Assembly (NCBI GenBank): GCA_037384225.1
Contig: JARROD010000081.1
Span: forward strand, 1-18,804
Source of the DNA: JARROD01 sp037384225
Lineage (GTDB): Bacteria; Pseudomonadota; Gammaproteobacteria; Pseudomonadales; Cellvibrionaceae
Direction of reading: 5' to 3'
Length of the DNA stretch: 18,804 nucleotides
The notes under the pieces are model-generated. The model worked only from the letters and a program-made list of their open reading frames with translations, had not been told where the DNA came from and did not search any database. Positions within the stretch are counted from its first letter, which is position 1. Each line of letters starts with the position of its first letter. The position numbers were made by a program, and so were the translations under genes. Positions 8,728 to 14,923 of the stretch are shown piece by piece.

Positions 8728-8877
8728 CTAAACGTAATAACCCGCCGCCGTGATGAGTTTACCCAGCTCGAATGACTCCAGGATATTGAGGATTTCCACT
8801 ACTTGAGCGCCACCCGAGCTGAACTCGTACCAATTCGCCCGCCGCGAACTGACGCTAATCGTCCCTAAACGCCACAT
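8728..8877 (-). CDS. Candidate small ORF ahead of the sigma factor gene
   Basis: A 49-codon frame opens at an ATG (8877) with an excellent RBS, GGAAGG, 7 nt upstream. An in-frame TAA lies just before the ATG, so it is a complete short gene rather than a fragment of a longer frame. It ends at TAG, 33 nt before the sigma factor start, on the same strand. The product starts MWRLGTISVSSRRANWYEF, continues with a Gly/Ala and aliphatic part (VVEILNILESFELGKLI) and ends AAGYYV. I recognise no family, signal peptide or membrane helix. It could be a leader peptide, a small regulator or chance. Confidence 0.4.
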   Translation of the reverse strand: MWRLGTISVSSRRANWYEFSSGGAQVVEILNILESFELGKLITAAGYYV

Positions 8878-8966
8878 TATTTAACCTTCCACAGCAAGGT
8901 GAGGTAGGATTGCGCTGGTACCTGCAAGTCTCGGGAAAGGTTTGTACCAAGGACAAATTCACCCTT

Positions 8967-9000
8967 AAGAACCGTTTTTTAAGAACCGTTTTTTAAGAAC
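8967..9000. repeat. 14-bp tandem repeat, 2.4 copies
   Basis: The unit AAGAACCGTTTTTT occurs at 8967-8980 and 8981-8994, followed by a partial AAGAAC at 8995-9000. It lies 25 nt before the acyl-CoA dehydrogenase start, in the divergent gap. It could influence that promoter or leader. Confidence 0.9.
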
Positions 9001-9024
9001 AATGTTGGCCAATAGAGTAACACC

Positions 9025-10182
9025 ATGGATCTATCTCTCACTGAAGAACAACAAATGATCTGCGAAACCGCACGCCAGTTTGCTGCAAGTGAACTCGCCC
9101 CCCTCGCAGCCAAACTCGACCAGACCGGCGACCGACAGGCGTTTCTCAAAAATCTGAGCAAACTCGCTCAACTCGGATTTATGGGACTTAATATCGACAG
9201 CCGATACGGCGGCAGCGAAGCCGGTTGCATCGCCTTTAGCCTTGCCATCACGGAGCTGGCCCGTGCCTGCGCCGCCACCGCCGTGACGGTGTCGGTAACC
9301 AATATGGTCGCGGAAGTCATTCAAGCCAAAGCGAGCGAGGCGCAAAAACAGCGTTATCTGCCGAAGCTTTGCAACGGCGAATACCCCGCCGGCGGCTTTT
9401 GTCTCACCGAGGCGGGCGCCGGCTCAGACCCTGCGGCTATGCGTACCAGCGCCGTGCGCGACGGCGATACTTGGGTACTCAACGGCAGTAAGTTATTTAT
9501 CACCAGCGCCGAGTACGCCGGTTTATTCGTGGTCTGGGCTGTGACCGACAGGGAAGCCGCCAAAGGTAAGGGTATTTCCTGTTTTCTTGTGGAACGCGAC
9601 GCGCCCGGCCTGACCATAGGCGGGCCGGAAAAGAAAATGGGCCAACACGCCTCGTCCACCACCGAAGTGGTGTTTCAAGACTGCCGAATACCGGTAAACG
9701 CACTGATGGGCGAACTCAATCAGGGTTTTTCCATCGCTGTGGGGGAACTGGCTGGAGGCCGTATTGGCATAGGTTCTCTGGCACTTGGCATCGGCCTGGC
9801 AGCCATAGACTACGCCCGTCAGTATAGTACCGAGCGCAGGCAGTTTGGACAGCGTATCGCCGACTTTCAGGGTATTCAGTGGCAACTCGCCGACACCTAC
9901 ACCGACCTCGAAGCCGCGCGGCTATTGCTGATGAATGCCGCCTGGACCAAGCAGAGCGGCCAGCCATTTTCACGCCAGGCATCCATGGCCAAACTATTCG
10001 CCAGTGAAAAAGCCAATCGGGCCTGCTACACCGCACTGCAACTGCTCGGCGGCGCCGGATACCTTCGCGACCACCCTCTGGAACGCTATGCCCGCGACGT
10101 GCGGATCACTTCGATCTATGAAGGTACTAGCGAAATACAGCGTATAATCATCGCCCGCGAACTGCTCAAACAGGTTAACTGA
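9025..10182 (+). CDS. Acyl-CoA dehydrogenase (short-chain type)
   Basis: This FAD enzyme introduces the alpha-beta double bond in an acyl-CoA and passes electrons to ETF. Its 385 aa match the short/branched-chain ACAD length. The N-terminal helical domain begins MDLSLTEEQQMI. The middle beta domain has the signature GGFCLTEAGAGSDPAAMRTSA (about 128-148) and WVLNGSKLFITSAEYA. The C-terminal domain has RRQFGQRIADFQGIQWQLAD, the QLLGGAGYLRDHPLERYARD signature, and the catalytic glutamate Glu366 in YEGTSEIQR. The RBS is weak. It forms an operon with the SDR gene 26 nt downstream, which would catalyse a later oxidation step. Substrate (butyryl-, isobutyryl- or 2-methylbutyryl-CoA) cannot be fixed by eye. 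Confidence 0.95.
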   Translation: MDLSLTEEQQMICETARQFAASELAPLAAKLDQTGDRQAFLKNLSKLAQLGFMGLNIDSRYGGSEAGCIAFSLAITELARACAATAVTVSVTNMVAEVIQAKASEAQKQRYLPKLCNGEYPAGGFCLTEAGAGSDPAAMRTSAVRDGDTWVLNGSKLFITSAEYAGLFVVWAVTDREAAKGKGISCFLVERDAPGLTIGGPEKKMGQHASSTTEVVFQDCRIPVNALMGELNQGFSIAVGELAGGRIGIGSLALGIGLAAIDYARQYSTERRQFGQRIADFQGIQWQLADTYTDLEAARLLLMNAAWTKQSGQPFSRQASMAKLFASEKANRACYTALQLLGGAGYLRDHPLERYARDVRITSIYEGTSEIQRIIIARELLKQVN

Positions 10183-10208
10183 TTTACACACGACAAGGAG
10201 AATAATAG

Positions 10209-10985
10209 ATGAATCTACACAATACGGTTACGGTGATCACCGGTGGTGCTTCCGGCCTCGGCCGTGCCACCAGCGAACACTTCGCCGCCGCCGGCGCCGC
10301 TGTCGCGCTTTTTGATCTCCAGCCCGAGGCCGGACCCGCTTTCGCAAAACAACTCTGTGACCAGGGCCACAGAGTCCGTTTCTATGAAGTGGACGTCACC
10401 AGCGCCGACCGGGTTGAAGAAGCTCTAGCAAAAGTGCGCGAAGAGTTGGGGGATATCCGGGTCTGCGTTAACTGCGCCGGCATTGCTCCAGCCGGAAAAA
10501 CCTTTGGCCGCAAGGGGCCACTGCCTCTGGACACCTTTGCCAAAGCGATTGAAATCAATTTGATTGGCACTTTTAACGTCACTCGCCTGGTCGCCGCCGC
10601 CATGTCCGGCAATCAACCTGGACCGGAAGGCGAGCGCGGAGTCATAATCAATACGGCATCGGTGGCTGCCTTTGACGGCCAGATGGGCCAGGTAGCTTAC
10701 AGTGCCAGTAAAGCAGGTGTGGTCGGTATGACCCTGCCACTGGCGAGAGATCTGGGGTCACTGGGCATTCGAGTCAATACCATAGCTCCCGGGGTATTCA
10801 ATACGCCGATGATGCAGTCGATGCCGGATGAAGTCCGCAAGCCGCTGGAGGAGATTGTGCAATTTCCCAAACGCTTAGGGCTGCCAACGGAATTCGCCCG
10901 GCTCGCCGCACATATCGCCGACAACACTTACCTCAACGGTGAAACCATACGCCTGGATGGCGGCATTCGCATGCCAGCAAAATAA
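10209..10985 (+). CDS. SDR-family 3-hydroxyacyl-CoA dehydrogenase (HSD17B10-like)
   Basis: This is a 258-aa classical short-chain dehydrogenase. The Rossmann NAD-binding motif TGGASGLG is at about 11-18, with an acidic residue after beta-2 (LFDLQPE) favouring NAD(H). NCAG replaces the usual NNAG. The catalytic serine is in INTASVAAF and the Tyr/Lys pair in YSASK. The long insertion between NCAG and the active site (GKTFGRKGPLPLDTFAKAI) and the PGVFNTPMMQSMPDEVR segment resemble type II 3-hydroxyacyl-CoA dehydrogenases, which act on 3-hydroxyacyl- or 2-methyl-3-hydroxybutyryl-CoA. AGGAGA precedes the ATG. Following the acyl-CoA dehydrogenase, it suggests branched-chain or short-chain acyl-CoA oxidation, for instance isoleucine breakdown; no enoyl-CoA hydratase or thiolase is in view. 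Confidence 0.92.
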   Translation: MNLHNTVTVITGGASGLGRATSEHFAAAGAAVALFDLQPEAGPAFAKQLCDQGHRVRFYEVDVTSADRVEEALAKVREELGDIRVCVNCAGIAPAGKTFGRKGPLPLDTFAKAIEINLIGTFNVTRLVAAAMSGNQPGPEGERGVIINTASVAAFDGQMGQVAYSASKAGVVGMTLPLARDLGSLGIRVNTIAPGVFNTPMMQSMPDEVRKPLEEIVQFPKRLGLPTEFARLAAHIADNTYLNGETIRLDGGIRMPAK

Positions 10986-10990
10986 TGGCC

Positions 10991-11175
10991 GCCTTAGATA
11001 TACCCAAAGCGTTTGAGATTTAGGCCTCCAGAGTACGCCCCTTTTTGCTCCTGGCCGCCTCGCTCCTCCTTACGTGGGGCCTGCCACGCGGCGTCGTCGC
11101 TCCCCCTGTCCTTAAAGGAACAAAAATTGACGCACTCTGAAGACCTAAATCTCAAACGCTTTGGGTATATAAGGC
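10991..11175. repeat. 185-bp foldback (palindromic) repeat element, family 1
   Basis: The two ends are inverted copies of one another for about 45 bp with few differences: GCCTTA, then TATACCCAAAGCGTTTGAGA and TTTAGG, then CAGAGT. The pairing continues inward through TTTTTG(C/T)TCCT to an apical CGTGG/CCACG hairpin at 11073-11088. The whole element folds into one long imperfect hairpin. It starts 5 nt after the SDR stop. A shortened relative lies at 17555-17599, which shows that it is a dispersed genomic repeat. No target duplication is evident. It may serve as a terminator or mRNA stabiliser. Confidence 0.88.
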
Positions 11176-11238
11176 AGGTGCAAATACGAAGGTTTGGTCC
11201 AATGACTAGCGAAGATTAATGGTTGCACTAACAATATA

Positions 11239-11250
11239 TTTGCATGCAAA
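11239..11250. promoter_or_regulatory. Palindrome TTTGCATGCAAA, candidate operator
   Basis: This perfect 12-bp palindrome sits 48 nt before the chosen start of the OhrR-like gene, inside its promoter region. MarR-family proteins usually bind such short AT-flanked palindromes and autoregulate. The link to this protein is inference. Confidence 0.45.
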
Positions 11251-11297
11251 ATACTTGTGCATAAACACTTTGAGCATTGTATTCAGAAGAGATTTCA

Positions 11298-11744
11298 GTG
11301 ACCGTATTTGACTTAGACCTGGACAGGCAAATTTGCCACTCCCTGTACTCCGCCGCCAATGCCATGATACGAGCCTACCGCCCGCTGCTAGACCCGCTAG
11401 GGCTGACCTACCCTCAATATGTGGTCATGTTGAGCCTCTGGCAGCAGGATGGTGTCAGTGTCAAGCATCTGAGCGAGCACACACGACTGGACTCCGGTAC
11501 GCTGACCCCCTTATTAAAGCGGTTGGAAGCCAAGGGGCTGCTGCAGCGAAAACATTCCACTACCGACGAGCGCCAGAAAGTGATTCTTCTTACCGGTGCC
11601 GGACAGCAGTTGAAACAGCAAGCACTCAAGGTGCCGGGCAGGATGATCCGCGTAAGCAATCTGTCAGAAAAAGATGCCATTGCCTTAAAACATTTATGTG
11701 AAACTCTGGTTAATGCATTAAACAAGCCTCCGATCCCCTCCTAA
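11298..11744 (+). CDS. ohrR: OhrR-like MarR-family organic peroxide sensor
   Basis: This is a predicted redox-sensing winged-helix repressor. The GTG at 11298 has GAAGAG 7 nt upstream and gives 148 aa, the usual OhrR size; a TTG at 11277 would add seven unmatched residues. The N-terminal LDRQICHSLYSAANAM places Cys13 where OhrR has its peroxide-reactive cysteine. The YRPLLDPLGLTYPQYVVMLSLW block and the winged helix DSGTLTPLLKRLEAKGLLQR with TDERQK are characteristic of OhrR. A second cysteine, Cys134 near the C-terminus, could form the disulfide of 2-Cys OhrR proteins such as that of Xanthomonas. No ohr peroxidase gene is in view, so the target lies elsewhere or the regulator has another job. 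Confidence 0.85.
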   Translation: MTVFDLDLDRQICHSLYSAANAMIRAYRPLLDPLGLTYPQYVVMLSLWQQDGVSVKHLSEHTRLDSGTLTPLLKRLEAKGLLQRKHSTTDERQKVILLTGAGQQLKQQALKVPGRMIRVSNLSEKDAIALKHLCETLVNALNKPPIPS

Positions 11745-11841
11745 CTGAGCCAAGGTTTTTAATGCGTCTTCGTGTTACGGCCAAGGCGAATTGGAGCGTT
11801 AGTTATTGAGATGTCACCTGAGATTGGGTAGGAGATATACT

Positions 11842-11910
11842 TTGGCCTTGCTCATCGTTTCTTCCACCAAAGGAGCCAATCGATCCGGGCGAAGCGATGA
11901 ACGAGGCCAA
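11842..11910. repeat. 69-nt inverted repeat / hairpin
   Basis: TTGGCCTTGCTCATCG (11842-11857) pairs with CGATGAACGAGGCCAA (11895-11910): 14 of 16 positions match and the other two are G.U-compatible in one strand. The inner 37 nt can extend the stem by a few pairs. It stands alone 100 nt after ohrR, with no U-tract, so it looks more like a dispersed palindromic repeat than a terminator. Confidence 0.7.
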
Positions 11911-12094
11911 TATGTGTGAACTGCCCCCCAATAGTTGTGTCGCCAAAATCACATAACAATAATAAGTGCAGCATCTATAGCGCCAAAACGCCTTATTGAA
12001 TATTAATAATTTTTTCCCAAGCAAAAACAGCGCTGATCCATTTCTTTTTGTAACTTCTTTTTCTGAAAAGTGGTTGTTTATTTGTCGGGAACTC

Positions 12095-12123
12095 TTGCGA
12101 AAGCATGGTTAAAAGGATATAAA
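12095..12123 (+). promoter_or_regulatory. Sigma-70 promoter of the min operon
   Basis: TTGCGA and TATAAA are separated by exactly 17 nt. The -10 box ends 41 nt before the minC ATG. It is the best-looking promoter in the window. Confidence 0.65.
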
Positions 12124-12164
12124 CTCTCGACTTATACGACGCAGCAGGCGCACATTAAATATTC

Positions 12165-12922
12165 ATGTCTGTAGACGGAAAATATACAGAAGAAATAACA
12201 TCCCGCCGGGCGTGCTTCCGCCTCAAAGGCGGCCTATTCCCCCTCACCTTGTTGGAAATAAACTATTACAACCCGGACGATTTTCGCCAGGATTTGAAAA
12301 ACAAAGTTACCGAAGCACCCGCTTTCTTTCAACAAACACCGGTCATTATTTGCCTTGAAAACCAGGAGCCCGCTCCACTCGACAGGAGCCCGCTCCACTC
12401 GATGAAATTTGCCGACTGTGCCGTGAGTTCAATATAATTCCAGTCGGTGTGCGGGAGAAAAGTAACGGTCACCCGCGCGGAAACACTACCCTGCTGCAAC
12501 AGGCCAAGGATCTGGGTTTGGCCCTGATGCAATCAAACCGCCGCAATAAAATAGAGGCGTACGATGATCAGTCGCAGCGCAAAGACAAGATTGTCACTGC
12601 TCATATTCGCTCCGGCCAACAGGTTTACGCCCCCGGCGGCGACCTGATTGTGATCGCGCCGGTTTCCACCGGTGCTGAAATTCTTGCCGATGGCAATATT
12701 CACGTGTACGGCCCCCTGCGTGGCCGGGCCCTGGCGGGCGTTCAGGGCGACACCTCAGCCCGGGTATTTTGCCAAAGCCTGGAAGCCGAATTGATTTCTG
12801 TAGCGGGACACTTTAAGCTAAATGAGGATTTACGCGGCGAGCACTGGAAAAAGCCCACCCATGTCTATTTGGAACAAAAGACTTTGTGTATTGCGCCCCT
12901 GCATACCAAAACACCGATCTGA
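12165..12922 (+). pseudogene. minC: Septum site-determining protein MinC, frameshifted by a 20-bp duplication
   Basis: MinC is the FtsZ-polymerisation inhibitor that MinD recruits to the membrane away from midcell. Here it is in two frames. The first, from the ATG at 12165, encodes the N-terminal FtsZ-inhibiting domain (ACFRLKGGLFPLTLLEI, TPVIICLENQEPAPLD) and then runs off frame to a stop at 12437. The second, readable from a GTG at 12449, encodes the C-terminal beta-helix that dimerises and binds MinD, with hallmark RSGQQVYAPGGDLIV and PLRGRALAGVQGD. Removing one copy of the tandem repeat 12363-12402 joins them into 245 codons reading APLDEICRLCREFNIIPVGV, as a MinC should. Either it is a true mutation, a reversible switch, split domains made by reinitiation, or an assembly error. 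Confidence 0.93.
12363..12402. repeat. Exact 20-bp tandem duplication inside minC
   Basis: CAGGAGCCCGCTCCACTCGA occurs at 12363-12382 and again at 12383-12402 with no mismatch and exactly two copies. Twenty is not a multiple of three, so the duplication causes the minC frameshift. Confidence 0.97.
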
Positions 12923-12940
12923 TAAATTAAGGACATCACC

Positions 12941-13756
12941 TTGCCAAAAATCATTGTTGTGACCTCTGGAAAAGGAGGTGTGGGAAAAACCACTTCCAGT
13001 GCGGCAATCAGTAGTGGCCTCGCCCTGCGTGGTCATAAAACAGCCGTTATCGATTTCGATATCGGCCTGCGCAATCTCGACCTGGTTATGAACTGCGAGC
13101 GTCGCGTCGTGTACGATTTTATCAATGTAATTAACCGCGAATCAACGCTGAAACAGGCATTGATTAAAGATAAGCGTTGCGACAATCTGTTTATACTCCC
13201 CGCCTCGCAAACGCGGGATAAACATGCGCTGACCAAAGATGGTGTTTCCAGGGTATTCAATGAGTTGGCTGAGAATAATTTCGAATATATCATTTGCGAC
13301 TCTCCAGCGGGTATCGAGCACGGTGCATTTATGGCGTTGTATTTTGCCGATAGTGCCATTGTGGTAGCCAATCCGGAGGTATCTTCAGTACGCGATTCCG
13401 ATCGCATCCTCGGTATTTTGCAAAGCAAATCCAAACGCGCCGAAGAAGGGGGCACGGTAGAAGAGTTTCTGTTGTTAACCAGGTATGACCCCGAGCGGGT
13501 CGCCCGGGGTGAAATGCTTTGCGTGGATGATGTCAGGGAAATTCTCGCCACCCGTTTGCTGGGGGTGATTCCCGAATCCGAATCCGTACTGCGGGCATCA
13601 AATCAAGGTATTCCCGTCATTCATGACAAGGAAAGTATTGCCGGCCAGGCATACTGCGACGCGGTATCGCGACTGCTCGGCGACGAAGTTGAACACCGCT
13701 TTATGGAGCCTGAGCCAAAAGGGTTGTTTCGGCGCATCTTCGGGAGGAACCAGTGA
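12941..13756 (+). CDS. minD: Septum site-determining ATPase MinD
   Basis: This is the membrane-cycling ATPase of the Min system; it recruits MinC and is stimulated by MinE. The 271-aa length is normal. The start is a TTG at 12941, giving MPKIIVVTSGKGGVGKTT, with GGA upstream. The deviant Walker A motif GKGGVGKTT has the signature Lys11 and Lys16. AVIDFDIGLRNLDLVM and the switch motif ICDSPAGIEHGA follow. The C-terminal amphipathic membrane-targeting helix KGLFRRIFGRN is intact. It lies 18 nt after minC and overlaps minE by 4 nt (GTGA). Nothing suggests loss of function, in contrast to minC. Confidence 0.97.
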   Translation: MPKIIVVTSGKGGVGKTTSSAAISSGLALRGHKTAVIDFDIGLRNLDLVMNCERRVVYDFINVINRESTLKQALIKDKRCDNLFILPASQTRDKHALTKDGVSRVFNELAENNFEYIICDSPAGIEHGAFMALYFADSAIVVANPEVSSVRDSDRILGILQSKSKRAEEGGTVEEFLLLTRYDPERVARGEMLCVDDVREILATRLLGVIPESESVLRASNQGIPVIHDKESIAGQAYCDAVSRLLGDEVEHRFMEPEPKGLFRRIFGRNQ

Positions 13757-14007
13757 GAATCTTTGATTACTTTCATACTAAGGAAAAACAAAGTGCAACC
13801 ATAGCCAAAGAGCGACTGCAGATTATCGTGGCCCATGAAAGGAACAGACGCAATCCACCAGATTTTCTCCCCAGGTTGCAGCAGGAAATTCTCGGCGTTA
13901 TCCGCAATTACATTTCCATCGATGAGGATGACGTGGAGATCTTAATCGATCAACAGGGCAGTTGTTCTGTCCTGGAAGTCAATATCGTGCTTCCCGATGC
14001 GTATTGA
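13753..14007 (+). CDS. minE: Cell division topological specificity factor MinE
   Basis: MinE stimulates MinD ATPase and drives Min oscillation. The protein has 84 aa and starts with a GTG inside the minD stop (GTGA overlap, 13753-13756). AGGAAC upstream serves as RBS. The N-terminal membrane-targeting segment MRIFDYF is followed by the anti-MinCD helix ATIAKERLQIIVAHERN (about 15-31), then the topological specificity domain with PDFLPRLQQEILGVIRNYISID and the C-terminal strands VLEVNIVLPD. All family features are present. Its 3' end overlaps the next gene by 11 nt. Confidence 0.97.
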   Translation: MRIFDYFHTKEKQSATIAKERLQIIVAHERNRRNPPDFLPRLQQEILGVIRNYISIDEDDVEILIDQQGSCSVLEVNIVLPDAY

Positions 14008-14815
14008 CAGTCACACGAACGCAACGGGAAAACAACATCGCTGGGGGATTCCCCTGTGGCTGCTGTTTTTCCTCATTTCTTCCCCGGCAATGGGATTTGG
14101 CGCCAATGGCCATCGCATAGTCGCTAAAATCGCCGAGCACTACTTAACACCCGATACGAAGGCCAATGTCAATGCAGTGCTGGGTAACGAGCTTATGACA
14201 CAGGCAGCAACCTGGCCCGACGAAATGCGCTCGAATCCCGACCCATTTTGGACAAACACCTCGATCTATTGGCATTTTATCAATATTCCCCCGGGTAAGC
14301 GTTACGAAGAAAGTAAAGTAAACCCCAAAGGTAACGCTTACACTGCGCTACAGCAGTTGATCACCCAACTGAAAAATAACAACGCATCGTTGGAAAAACG
14401 ACGTTTTGCATTGCGCTTTATCATCCATATCGTCGGCGACCTTCACCAGCCTTTACATGTCGGTCACGAAAAGGACCGCGGTGGCAATACCATTGAGGTC
14501 AAATGGTTCGGCGAGACAACCAATCTCCACACAGTTTGGGATTCCAAGCTGATAGACTTTCAACAGTTGTCTTTTAGTGAATTCACCCATTTTCTGCTGC
14601 AGACACCGAAAGAAAAGCGGGACGCCTACGCAAGTGGCGATCCGATGCTATGGATTAATGAGTCACTGCAACTGAGAGAGACGGTATACGCCATCGGCAA
14701 CGGCGACTTTGGTTATCGCTATGTGTATCAACATACGCCCACCATTAAAAATCAATTGCTGAAAGCCGGAGTCAGACTGGCGACTCTGCTCAACCAGATC
14801 TATGATCCGAAATAG
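13997..14815 (+). CDS. Secreted S1/P1-family zinc nuclease
   Basis: This is a predicted exported trinuclear-zinc nuclease of 272 aa that cleaves single-stranded nucleic acids and/or 3'-nucleotides. A signal peptide (residues about 1-33, hydrophobic core IPLWLLFFLIS, AMG cleavage site) would expose Phe34 as the mature N-terminus. The zinc ligands are visible: His39 (FGANGH), Asp75 (WPDE), His93 (YWHF), His144/Asp148/His154 (IHIVGDLHQPLH), His178 and Asp182 (LHTVWD). Fungal and most bacterial members have Trp at the mature N-terminus, where its amino group binds zinc; Phe here is a variation. The ATG lies within minE (11-nt overlap), so it may be co-transcribed with the min operon. It converges with a TonB receptor gene. 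Confidence 0.92.
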   Translation: MRIDSHTNATGKQHRWGIPLWLLFFLISSPAMGFGANGHRIVAKIAEHYLTPDTKANVNAVLGNELMTQAATWPDEMRSNPDPFWTNTSIYWHFINIPPGKRYEESKVNPKGNAYTALQQLITQLKNNNASLEKRRFALRFIIHIVGDLHQPLHVGHEKDRGGNTIEVKWFGETTNLHTVWDSKLIDFQQLSFSEFTHFLLQTPKEKRDAYASGDPMLWINESLQLRETVYAIGNGDFGYRYVYQHTPTIKNQLLKAGVRLATLLNQIYDPK

Positions 14816-14923
14816 CACCAATGCCGTTACCCCATCAGAAGCAACGAAGCTGTCCTCGGCCGAAAATTTATACAACGATAGAGTTTACTCAAGCGTTAAT
14901 TCCTAAGAGTGTCTCCCTGATAA

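Larger units (their letters stand above)
11745..12164. other. Intergenic region before the min operon
   Basis: This 420-bp gap holds a hairpin-forming repeat (11842-11910) and the min promoter (12095-12123). A 73-codon open frame on the minus strand (12024-11803) runs through the hairpin and looks non-coding. I see no other gene. Confidence 0.5.

Noticed and set aside
8728..8877. Small ORF as a lasso-peptide or other RiPP precursor, because such clusters can sit beside FecI/TonB receptor genes
   Set aside because: No precursor-processing protease or cyclase genes are present and the peptide lacks a recognisable leader/core boundary.
11013..11219. 68-codon frame across the foldback element
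   Set aside because: It simply reads through the inverted arms of the repeat; its LNLKRFGYI string is the translated repeat arm, also seen at 17555-17599.
11803..12024. 73-codon minus-strand frame before minC
   Set aside because: It runs through the 11842-11910 hairpin, has no RBS and no family resemblance.
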